Shown here piece by piece: positions 34,587 through 46,100 of a stretch of 64,000 nt of DNA. Source of the stretch: Adiantum capillus-veneris (lineage: Eukaryota; Streptophyta; Polypodiopsida; Polypodiales; Pteridaceae); the NCBI GenBank assembly GCA_014529385.2, contig CM043957.1:64352003-64416002 (forward strand), in the 5' to 3' direction. Position numbers and translations under genes: made by a program. The notes under the pieces are model-generated. The model was not told where the DNA came from. It saw nothing but the letters and a program-made list of their open reading frames with translations, and searched no databases. Within the stretch, counting starts at the first letter, position 1; each line of letters starts with the position of its first letter.

Positions 34587-36382
34587 CAAATTCTCCTGCA
34601 ACATTCCAACGTTTCATGAACATGGTGTTTCAAGCATTCTTTGGAAAGTCAATTAGGGTGTTCATTGATGATTTCTGCATTTATAGCTCAAAATCATTGC
34701 ATCTACAAAGGGTAGAAGAAGGTTTAAAGAAGCTCTACGACATGGGAGGTCAACTCAACCTCGACAAGTGCCACATAGGTGAGGATGAAGTGATCTTGCT
34801 CGGTCACAAGGTTTCCTATAAAGGCATTGAGGTGGATCCTTCAAAGGCAAAGGCTCTTATTGAGCTCCCATCACCGAAGAGTCTTAAGGAGGTCATCTCT
34901 TTCATTCAGAAGGTGAAGTATATGTCACGCTTCATTCACTTAGCCTCGGAGTTGCTTCATCCTTTGCAAAAGTTGACACAACAAGTAGAATTTTCATGGT
35001 CTGATGAGCTTGAAGAGTATTTTTGTAACATTAAAGTCATTTTGTCAGAGCTACCAACACTCATGCCTCCTTGTTGGGAGTACACATTCTTTGTTAGCTC
35101 TAGTGTTGGAAGGGAAACAATTGGTGATGTGTTGCTACAACAAGATCCCCACAGTACAAGGATGCGACCCATCTACTTTGCTATTAGGGTCATGAATGCT
35201 TTGGAGAGAGACTACACAGAAGCAGAACTCATGATGCTTTCTCTCATGTTTGCGGTGAGAAAGTTTAGATCCTACCTGCTACCAAAACCTTTTGTAATTC
35301 TCACTGCAAAAAATTTGTTCCCTTGGGTGTCATCTCAAATGAATCTTAGTACTAGGATCTCAAAGTGGATTATGGAGTTGCAAGAGTTCCAATACTCTTT
35401 CAAGGTAGAAGATAGTGTGCGTGCACAATTGGCAAGGATTCTCACTTATAGGGTACATGAGAAGGAAATTAAGGTGCCTCAAGTAAAGACCCTACCATTG
35501 CCACCACCAAAAAGTATTCCCAATGCTTTTACCTTGTTCTTTGATGGAGCTTTTCGACAAGCCACAGGGAAAGCAGGGGGAGGGCTAGTGTTGCTCAACC
35601 CAAGTGGAGAGGTGGTCATGAAAGAGAAGGTCAATCTACCAGGTTCAACTAGCAACAATGAAGCAGAATATGACACACTACTTCATGGTTTAAAAATATG
35701 CATTGGCCATGGTATACAACGTCTCATGGTAAAAGGGGATGCACTTCTCATTGTGAAGCAGATTTTAGGCATTTGGGCATGCAAAAATGAAAGACTAAGG
35801 GCCAAAGTTCATACCATCCGTAGGCTATTTAATCAATTTGAGGAGGTGCAATTATATCATATTCCTAGGAAACAAAATGAAGATGCTAATTTACTTGCAC
35901 AACAAGCCATTACATGTGTAAAGAAAGAAGTGGAGGTCATCATGGTGGCGGCTGCTATGAAGCAACCGAGGTACCAGGGATTGGAGTCATTGGCTCCCAT
36001 CATTGGCTACATTTTGGAGGGTGATTTTCCACCAGACTTCACAAAAGCTCAGAAGAGGAGACTCATGAAGAAGGCAAGCATGTATCTCTTCCTAGAAGGC
36101 TCCCTCTATCAAAGAGGGAAGGATAAAGTGTGCAGAAGAGTATCAACTATCGTGGAAATTCCAGCGATTCTAAAAGGTTTGCATGAAGTGGCATGTGGGG
36201 GTCATTTTTCCCAAGAATTAACTGTGAAGAAGATTTTGCTTGCGAGGTATGTCTGGCCAAGTCTGCATGTGGATGTCCAACATTGGTGTAAAAGTTGTCA
36301 CAATTGTCAGGTAAATGGGAATAGAAGATTGATTTATGGTCCAAGGCAAATCGTGCTTGCAAATGGACCCTTTGAAAAGTGA
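34571..36382 (+). pseudogene. Second half of RT, dual RNase H and integrase zinc domain, copy 2
   Basis: Same protein sequence as copy 1. One silent difference was seen (CTTAGCCTCGG here against CTTAGCATCGG). It ends at the same TGA in place of Trp. The archaeal-type RNase H residues are intact as in copy 1. Confidence 0.9.
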
Positions 36383-36394
36383 GGCATTGATGCT

Positions 36395-37405
36395 ATGGGT
36401 CCTCTGCCTAGGACAAAAAATGGTAAACTCTACATTCTAGTGGCTATAGACTATATGACTAGGTGGGTGGAAGCACAAAGTGTGGCAAAGGTAAATGAGA
36501 GGATAGTGAGCAAATTCGTCTACACTCACATTTGTTGTAGATTTGGCACACCTTTGGAGATTGTTTCTGATAATGGTCCAGGGTTTAGAAAGGGATTGCT
36601 CACAGAAGTCTGTGAAGAACTTCACATTCTACATCGTCACAATACACCCTACTATCCCCAATCAAATGGTTTGGTAGAAAAAGCTAATGGTGTCATTGCA
36701 GGCATCATTCGAAAGATGGTGAAAAACAAGACAAAGTTGTGGGATGACTTCTTGGATGGTGCCTTGTGGGCATATCGAACCACATATAGGGAAGCCACGG
36801 AGTTCACACCATTTCACTTGGTCTATGGTCAAGAGGCTTTACAGCCAATTGAGCTAAACATTCCAACAATGCGACTTCATGGAAAATCAGCACAAGATGA
36901 TCAAGAAGCATGGATGGATCGACTTCTTACCTTAGCTGAGCTTGAGTGGAAAAGAGAAGCAGCATACGAGTGCTATAAGAGGAAAGCCACACAGAAAAAG
37001 GAGAAGCTTGACAAGAAACTGAAGGACAAAGGCATCAATGAAGGAGAGCTTGTGCTAAGGTATGACAATCGACTTAAAAATCGTTTTGATGCCAAGTTTG
37101 AAACTAGATGGCAAGGGCCATACATAGTCAAGAAGGCTTTCAATTATAGTTACTATCAGCTTATGGACTTGAATGGTAAAGAGCACTCCAGGAAGGTAAA
37201 CGGGTATCGCTTGAAGCCCTACTTGAGTTGCCTTCTACCAAAGGATCTACCAAAGATCTGTCCAAAGGCCGCTGTCTCATGTAAGTATTGTTACATGAAG
37301 CATGAGTGTAACTCTAGCCAAAATTCTGAGGGGCCAAACAATGAAGATCTCGTGAAGGACACTGAAGCACTCTCTTTGGAAAAGATGCTCTATGATGGTA
37401 CATGA
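36395..37405 (+). pseudogene. Integrase core and C-terminus, copy 2
   Basis: As copy 1, with one residue change: residue 83 is Asn here and Ser in copy 1 (HRHNTPYYPQ against HRHSTPYYPQ). Asn at this place, NTPYYPQ-like, is the more common form in gypsy integrases, so copy 1 probably carries the newer base. Confidence 0.9.
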
Positions 37406-37433
37406 ATATACCATCATCCTGGGGGAGGGCTAA

Positions 37434-39748
37434 TGATAGCCGTTTTTCGGCTCTCCATAATTGCCATAGTAAGTTACTCCACCCTACCAAATTCACCCAA
37501 ACGCTATGGCTATCCCTACCATTTCACTGTACATAGGCGTGTGTGAGTTAGGGGACTTTTCCCATATCTTCTTAAAAACCCTCAGCTAGCTAGTCACTGG
37601 GCTAGTTGAGCCAAAAAAATAAAAAAAATAAAAAATAAAAGTATATTATGGCCTCTTTGTGTGTAAATATTTCATTGTATATATGGCCTAAATATAGAGA
37701 TTTTTTATAATTATTTTGGTATTTTATTTAAATATTTCTACTTAGGTGTGTGTTTTATTAAACCTATGTACACCTTCTTTCATCCTCTTACACCATAATT
37801 ATATTTTTTGCCAATATGTACATACTCTAACCTCATATTTTTCCTTTATACAAATCACTCCCACATTTTCACCTTCACCCTCGTGAAAACAAAAAATTGA
37901 TTTCTACTCATTGGTTATGTTTATTATATTATTTACTTGCATACCTTTCCCTCTTTCACCCATAATAATTCAAAGAGGGACCATATCATATGATTCCAAT
38001 ATCTTTCCATATCCATAACTCCTCCATATTTGTATTATTGTTTTTACTCATTATTCTAACACCATGTGCTCATTGAGCTAAAGTCCATGAATAGTCCATA
38101 CACTACTCCCACCATGTATATATTTCTTTATTCACCAATAATCCTCCTCCATGCATGGGTCAAGGGCAACTTGGATGCTTTGTATTATAATATGACAAAG
38201 GAGGGGCTCACTCTTGGATGCATTGTACAAATTCAACAAAGGAGGGGGCCACTAAAAGACTTTTGCAGGCATAAAAACAGGCTTTTTGGTGAGAATTTTG
38301 GCACCTATCTCCACTCCGAATTTGGAGTGGTGGTCAAAAGAGAAAATGTATCCCACGCTCTGAATAATCACCTCAAAGTTTTTCATGATTTTTGGAGCTA
38401 CCAGCAGTGAGCTATGATTTTTTGAGTGGACCCCAGTCTGCCCACTTTTCTCACAAGTAGCCCTTAGTCTTCTCTCACCCTTCCACGCACCTACTCACTC
38501 TTACACATCCCTCCCTCTGCTTCCCTCACTCAAACCTGCAATTTCCATGGCTTCTCCCACCCTCTTCACCATTACCCTTCTCTCTCATCCCTATAGTTCT
38601 TTTATGAACCTCTACATACATACACCCTCTCCATGTCTCTCTCTATTGCTTCTATGTTACAATTTCATTTACCTCTCCTAAAAATATCTAAAATTCAACA
38701 TCTTAACCATGATAACTTCTGCAAATTGAGGATTTTTCATCAACAAATCCTCTTTTCATCGTGGTGGTCAACCGTGGCGGCGGCATAATGAAGCGAAGAA
38801 GAAGAAGAAGACCAGCGGTCATTTTTTCCACAATCTACACAAGGGTGAGTTCAAGCTTCTTCAAAGCTTCACCATCTCAATGATTCTCTTTTAATTCACC
38901 CCTCTTCCTTCATCAAATCAACTCATCCTACCCATTGTAAATGTATCACTAACAATTCTAGTGATTATTACCACTAACAACTAGCTTCTCTTGTAAAAAT
39001 GCACCCACACTATCAACATATGGAGTAGGCAACCGCACAAGTAAACCAAATTCACTCACTCCCATGGAAGTTTCTCTCCTTTCACCACATCAATAATTCT
39101 CCTACTTGAGCCCACATCCATGTGACTCAAGAGAAAAGAGAGACCCCATTCTCATTTGAAATTCATAAAAATTCGTAATCCTTGATCTTTCCTAATAAAA
39201 TTGATTAGGCTTAATCCTAATCAAGGATTCTAAAACCTATAAATAGAACCCATTCCTCCTTGTAAAAGACATCACTATACCATTGCACACTAGATTGAGT
39301 GTACCACACGCCAGTTCTATCTTGGTTGTAAAGAGAGAGTAAGCTTTCTATACACCATCACCTTGGTGCATAGAAAAGCTTGAGCTAGTTTGAGTGAGTG
39401 CGAGTAGAAGATATTCTTCCTACCATTGTTGTATCTACCCCAACATCAATGAATTGGTAGTTTTGGGTGCAATTCATGTCCAAAGGCTCACGCTTCTCCT
39501 CCAATTTGGCTTGGCAAACTCATTCAGCTTCATAAGGTGACTTGTTTCATTGAAGGTTTTTGTTTTGTTGCTTGTGATTCATTGGCTATTGTTTGGCTAC
39601 CATTGTAAGAGGGTGGATGGTGAGAGGGCTCCCATACCCCTAAGACAATGTGCTAGTGATGCTATAACCAAATCTTGTCACTTGATTCCGCAAGCTCTAA
39701 GTTCCTTTTTGTGCAAAATATAAAGTTGAAGCTAAGTTGTACACCATC

Positions 39749-39823
<75 letters not shown>

Positions 39824-40082
39824 TTTTAGTGTGTGAGAGTGTTCCATTGGTGTTAGGGTTAGTGTAAATTCCTTGCTTGTTTGTGGGTTGCTCTAACGAT
39901 TCTCCTCTTTTGCGTCCTAGTTCGCTCTTAAACTAGGGGGTACCCCTTGTGTAGTTGGGATTTGGCTGTGGGTTTGTTGCTTTGGTTTGTGTTGTGTTGT
40001 GCCCCAGCCCCATTGAGCAGCACGGGAGCCTTGAAGGGTGTCTAGAGGTTGCTCTTCTTGTTGCCCACCCCGGACCGCTTCA
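37434..40082 (+). repeat. LTR 3 (2649 bp)
   Basis: Left end identical in markers to LTR 2. The right end has private changes (C at 38958, CTCACTCT before the CT run, GATTCTCCTC, GGGGGTACCCC, GTTGCTTTGG, GCCCACCCCGGACCG). The (CT)n run is 69 bp at 39752-39820, which alone accounts for its greater length. TATAAATA is at 39238. It ends CGCTTCA and is followed by ACGTC. Confidence 0.93.
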
Positions 40083-40109
40083 ACGTCTGTCGCGGCGTAT
40101 CCGCCAACA

Positions 40110-43100
40110 AGGCCAATCACCTGTCGAAGCTCGGTCTATTGACTACTCCTATCTCTACTTTGATAGCATGGATGGTTTTGGCTAGAGATCCAATACTTGT
40201 TTAGCCTACTATCCATTGTGTTATGGAGGTTTTTGCCCAAGGAGGTTTGAAGGTCCACCACTTATCCAAGCTAGATCTATTGAAAGAATCTATCTCTATT
40301 GTTTGAAGGTTGATGTGTGAATGGAGTGTAGATACTATGTTTACTACCATGGATGGTTTAAGGTAGAGATAAACCACTTGTCCAACCTACTATCCATGTG
40401 TTATGGAGGTTTAAGTCCAAGGTGGTTTGAAGGTCCACCACCTGTCCAAGCTAGCTCTATTGAAAAAATCTATCTCTATTGTTTGAAGCTCAATTTGTGA
40501 ATGAAGTGTGGCTACTATGTTTACTACCATGGATGGTTTGGAACAGCGGTCCACCACTTGTCCAACCTACTTTCCATTGTGATCTAGAGGATTTAGCCCA
40601 GGTTGGTTTGAAGGTCCACCACATATCTAAGCTAGATGTATTGAAGAAATCTATCCCTATTGTTTCAAAGTCAGTGTGTGAATGGAGTGTATCTTTGTTT
40701 ACTACAATGGATGGTTTGGGACAATAGTCCACCACTTGTCCAACCTATTATCTATTGTGTTATGGAGGTTTTAGCCCAAGATTATTTGAAGGTCCACCAC
40801 CTGTCCAAGCTAGCTTCTTGGAAAGAACCTATATCTAGTGTTTGAAGGTCAATGTGTGAATGGAGTGTAGCTACTTTTTTTACTACCATGGATGGTTTGG
40901 GGCAGAGGTCCCCACTTGTCCATCCTACTATCTATTGTGTTATGGAGGTTTTAGCCCAAGGTTGTTTGAAGGTTCACCACCTATCCAAGCTAGCTCTATT
41001 GAATAGTCCTATGTCTAGTCTCATCACATGGATGGTTTAGGGTAGAGGTCCACCACTTGTCCAACCTACTAGCCATTGTGTTATGAAGGTTTTAGCCCAT
41101 GGTGGTTTGAAGGTCCATCACCTATCAAAGCTAGCTATATTGAATAGTCCTATCTCTATTGTTTGAAGGTCAAAGTGTGAATGGAGTGTAGCTACTATGT
41201 TTAATACCATGGATGGTTTGGGGTAGAGGTCCACCACTTGTCCAGACTGCTATCCATTGTGTTATAAAGGTTTTAGCCCTAGGTGGTTTGAAGGTCCACC
41301 ACTTGTCTAAGCTAGCTGTATGGAAAATTCCTACCTCTATTGCTTCAAGGTCAATGTGCGAATGGAGTGTAGCTACTAGGTTTACTACTATGGATGATTT
41401 GGGACAGAGGTCCATCACTTTTCCAACCTACTATCCATTGTGCTCTTGAGGTTTTAGCCCAGGGTGGTGTCAAGGTGGCCCGTCTGTTCAAGCCATTTCT
41501 ATTATTTCAAGGTCAATGTGTGAAATGGAGTATAATTACTATCTCTATTACCATGGATGGTTTGGGACATAGGTCCACTACTTTTCCAAGGTACTATCCC
41601 TTGTTTTATGGTGGGTTTAGCCCAAGGTGGTTTGAAGGTCCACCACCTGTCCAAGCTAGCACTATTGAGTAGTCCTATCTCTGTTGTTTGAAGTTCAATG
41701 CGTGAATGGACTGTAGCTACTATGTGTACTACCATGGTTGGTATGGGGTATAGGTCGACCACTTGTCCAACCTACTATCCCTTGTGTTATAAATTTTTTA
41801 GCCCAAGGCGGTTTGAAGGTCCACGACCTGTCCAAGGTAGCCCTATTGAAAGAAGCTATCTCTATTTTTTGAAGGTCAATATGTGAATGTATTGTATCTA
41901 GTATGTGTACTACCATGTATGGTTTGGGGTGGAGGTCCACCGCTTGTCCAACCTACTATCCATTTTGCTATGGAGGTTTTAGCCCTAGGTGGTTTGAAGG
42001 TAAATCTGTCAATGGAATGTAACTACTATGTTTACTACCATGGATGGTTTGGGACAAAGGTCCACAACTTTTCCAACATATTAACAAGTTTTTTATGGAG
42101 GTTTTAGCCCAAGGTGGTTTAAAGGTCCTTCACCTGTCCAAGGTAGCTCTATTGAATAGTCCTATTTCTAGTCTGATCCCTGGGTAGTCACTTATCAAAA
42201 GATCCCTATATCACGTGCGTTCAAGAGGTAATTAATAATACCCCAATATAGATACTATACTTACACTGTGATCCTCTTTAAAAAACAACACCCCCCTCTA
42301 ATGTATACATAAAAGTATACATTTTTATACATTTTGTTCTTTTAATAATCCTCTCTGGTTAACTCGCGTGATATCATACACATTCTAAAAAGTGACCGCC
42401 CCGGGGTCTGATCATGTTGGTGGGTTGGGGTAGAGGTCCAACACTTTTCCAACCTACTATCCATTGTGTTATTGAGGTTTTAGCCCAAGGTGGTTTCAAG
42501 GTTCACTACTTGTCCAATTTTGATCTATTAAAAGAAGCTGTCTCTTTTCGTTGAAGGTCAATGTGTGAATGGAGTGGAGCTACTATGTTTACTACCATGG
42601 ATGGTTTGGGAAAGAGGTCCACCACTTGTCCAGCCTAGTAACCATTGCGTTATGGTGATATAGCCCAGAGTTGTTTGAATGTACACCACCTATCCAAGAT
42701 AGCTCTATTGAAAAGATGTATCACTATTGTCTGAAGCTCAATGTTTGAATGGAGTGTAACTACTATGTTTACTACCATGGATGGTTTGGGGTAGAGGTCC
42801 ATCACTTGTCAAACCTACTAGCCATTGTGTTATGGAGGTTTTAGTCCAAGGTGGTTTGCAGGCTGACCACTTGTCCAAGCTAGATTTTTCAATAGTCCTA
42901 TCTCTACTCCGATAGCTGGATGGATTGGGGTAGAGGTCCAATACTTGTCCAACCTACTATCCATTGTGTAGTTGAGGTTTTAGCCGAAGGTGGTTTGAAA
43001 GAATTTATCTCTATCGTTTTAAGGTTAAAGTGTGAATGGACTATATCTACTATGTTTACTACCATGGATGGTTTGGGCAAAGGTCCATCACTTGTCCAAC

Positions 43101-46100
43101 CTACTAACCATTGTGTTATGGAGGTTTTAGCCTAAGCTGGTTTGAAGGTCCACCACCTATCCAAGCTAGCTCTATTGGATAGTCCTATCTCTACTTTGAT
43201 ATAGTGAATGGTTTTGGGTAGAGCTCCAATACTTGTCCAACCTATAATCCATTGTGTTATGGAGGTTCTAGCCCAAGGCAGCTTGTAGGTCTACCACTTA
43301 TCCAAGCTAGATCTATGGAAAGAAGCTATCTCTATTGTTTAAAGGTCAATGTGTGAATAGAGTGTAGCTACTATGTTTACTACCATGAATGTTTTGAATG
43401 TTCCACCATTTGTCCAACCTAGTAGCCATTGTGTCATGGAGGTTTTAGCGCAAGGTTGTTTGAAGGTCCACCACATGTCCAAGCTAGCTCTATTGAAAGA
43501 AGCTAATGGACTATTGTTTGAAGGTCAAAAGGTGAATGGAGTCTAGCTACTATGTTTACTACCATGGAGGGTTTGGGACAGAGATCCATCACTTGTCCAA
43601 CCTTCTAACCATTGTGTTATCGAGGTTTTATCCCAATGTGGTTTGAAGGTCCACCACCTATTCAAACTAGCTCCATTGAATAATCCTATGTCTCTTGTAA
43701 TAGCGTGTATTGTTCTGGGTAGAGGTCAATCACTTGTCCAATTTACTATCCCTTCCTTGTGTTAGAAAGGTTTTAGCCCAAGGTGGTTTGAAAGTTCACC
43801 ACCTATCCAAGCTAGATGTATTGAAAGAATCTATCTCTATTGTTTGAAGGTCATGTCCAAGCTAGATCTATTGAAAGAAATAATGTCTATTGTTTGAAGT
43901 TCAATGTGTGAATAGAGTGTCTACTATTTTTACTATCAGGGATATTTTGGGAAAGAGGTCCACCCCTTGTCGAGAATACTAACCATTGTGTTATGCAAGT
44001 TTTATCCCAAGATTGTTTAAAGGTCCATGACCTGTACAAGCTAGCTCTTTCTCAAAAATCTATCTCTATTGTTTGAAGATCAATGTGTGCATGGAGTGTA
44101 TCTCCTAGCTTACTACCATGGATGGTTTGGGGCATACGTCCATCATTTGTCAAACCTACTAACCATTGTGTTATGGAGGTTTTAGCCCAAGGTGGTTTGA
44201 AGGTCGACCACCTATCCAAGCTATCTCTATTGAATAGTCCTATCTATACTCTGATAGCGTGGATGGTTTGGGGTAGAGATCCAACACTTTTCCAACCCAC
44301 TATCCACTCTATTATCGAGGTTTTAGACCAAGGTAGTTTGAAGGTTAACCATCTGTCAAAGCTAGATCTATTGAAAGTATCTATCTCTATTGTTTGAAGG
44401 TCAATTTGTGAATGGATTGTAGCTACTATATGTAATACCATGGATGCTTTGGGATAGAGGTTCACCACTTGTCCAACCTACTTACCATTGTGTTGCGGAG
44501 GTTTTAGCCTAAGGTTGTCTGAAGATCCACCATCTGTCCAAGCTAGGTCTATTGAAAGAAGCTATCTCTATTGTTTGAAGGTCAATGTGTGAATGAACTG
44601 TAGCTACTATGTTTACTACCATGTATGGTTTGGGTAGAGGTAACTTACTAACAATTGTGTTATGGAGGCTTTAGCCCAAGGTGGTTTGAAGGTCCACCAT
44701 CTACCCAACCTAGCTCTATTGAATAGTCCTATCTCTACTGTGATAGCATGGATGGTTTTAGGTAGAGGTCCAAAACTTGTCCAACCTACTATCCATTGTA
44801 TTATAGAGGTCTTATCCCAAGGTGGTTTGAAAGTTCACCACCTTTCCAAGCTAGCTCTATTGAATAGTCCTATCACTATTGTTTGAAGATAATTGTGTGA
44901 ATGGAGTGTAGATACTATGTTTATTACCAGGGATGGTCTGGGCAGAGGTCCACCACTTGTCCAACCTACTGACCATTGTGTTATGGAGGTTTAATCCCAA
45001 GGTGGTTTTAAGGTCCACCACTTATCCAAGCTAGCTCTATTGAATAGTCCTATCTCTACTATGATAGCATGGAAGGTTCTCGGTAGAGGTCCAACACTTG
45101 TCCAGCCTACTATCCATTGTGTAGTTGAATTTTTAGCCCAAAGTGGTTTGAAAGAATTTATCTCTATTGTTTGAAGGTCAAAGTGTGAATGGAGTAGCTA
45201 CTATGTTACTAACATGTATGCTTTGGTAGAGGTCCATAACATTTCCAACTTACTAACCATTGTGTTATGGAGGTTTTAACCCAAGGTGGTTTCAAGGTCC
45301 ACCACCTGTCCAAGCTAGCTCTTTTGAATAGTCCTATCTCTACTTTGATAGCATGGATGGTTTTGGGTAGAGGTAGAATACTTGTCCAACCTACTATCCA
45401 TTGTGTTATCGAGGTTTTAGCCCAAGGCAGTTTGCGGGTCTACCACCTACCCAAGCGAGATCTTTTGAAAGAAGCAATCTCTATTATTCATTGTTCAATG
45501 TGTGAATAGAGTGTAGCTACTATGTTTACTACCATGAATGTTTTGGGGTAGAGTTCCCACATTTGTCCAACCTAGTAGCCATTGTGTTATGGAGGTTTCA
45601 GCCCAAGGTTGTTTGAAGGTCCACCACATGTCCAAGTTAGCTCTATTGAAAGAATCTAATGGCTATTGTTTGAAGGTCGAAAGGTGAATGGAATTCAGCT
45701 ACTATGTTTACTACCATGGAGGGTTTGGGAAAGAGGTCCATCACTTGTCCAACCTACTAACCGTTTTGTTATGGAGGTTTTACCCCAATGTGGTTTTATG
45801 GTCCACCACCTGTCCAAGCTAGATGTATCGAAAAAAGCTATCTCTATTGTTTAAAGGTCATGTCCAAGGTAAATCTATTGAAATCAGCTATCTCTATTGT
45901 TTGAAGGTCAATGTGTGAATAGAGTGTCTACTATGTTTACTACCAGGTATGGTTAGGGACAGAGTTCCACCACTTGTCCAACCTACTAGCCATTGTGTTA
46001 TGCACGTTTTAGCCCAAGGTTGTTTGAAGGTCCATGACCTGTACAAACTAGCTCTTTTTAAAGAAACTATCTCTATTGTTTGAAGATCAATGTGTGCATG

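Larger units (their letters stand above)
20383..40082 (+). mobile_element. Tandem Tat-lineage Ty3/gypsy retrotransposon, LTR-int-LTR-int-LTR
   Basis: Three near-identical LTRs alternate with two near-identical internal regions (unit periods 8527 and 8524 bp). The internal order is two leader ORFs, gag, zinc knuckle, protease, reverse transcriptase, degenerate RNase H, a second archaeal-type RNase H, and integrase, all on the plus strand. The protease-RT-RH-IN order defines Ty3/gypsy, and the second RNase H is the hallmark of the Tat (Ogre/Retand) lineage. All coding parts are broken by shared lesions. Flanking bases are GATGT on the left and ACGTC on the right, so there is no target duplication. 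The state is best explained by unequal LTR recombination. Confidence 0.93.
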
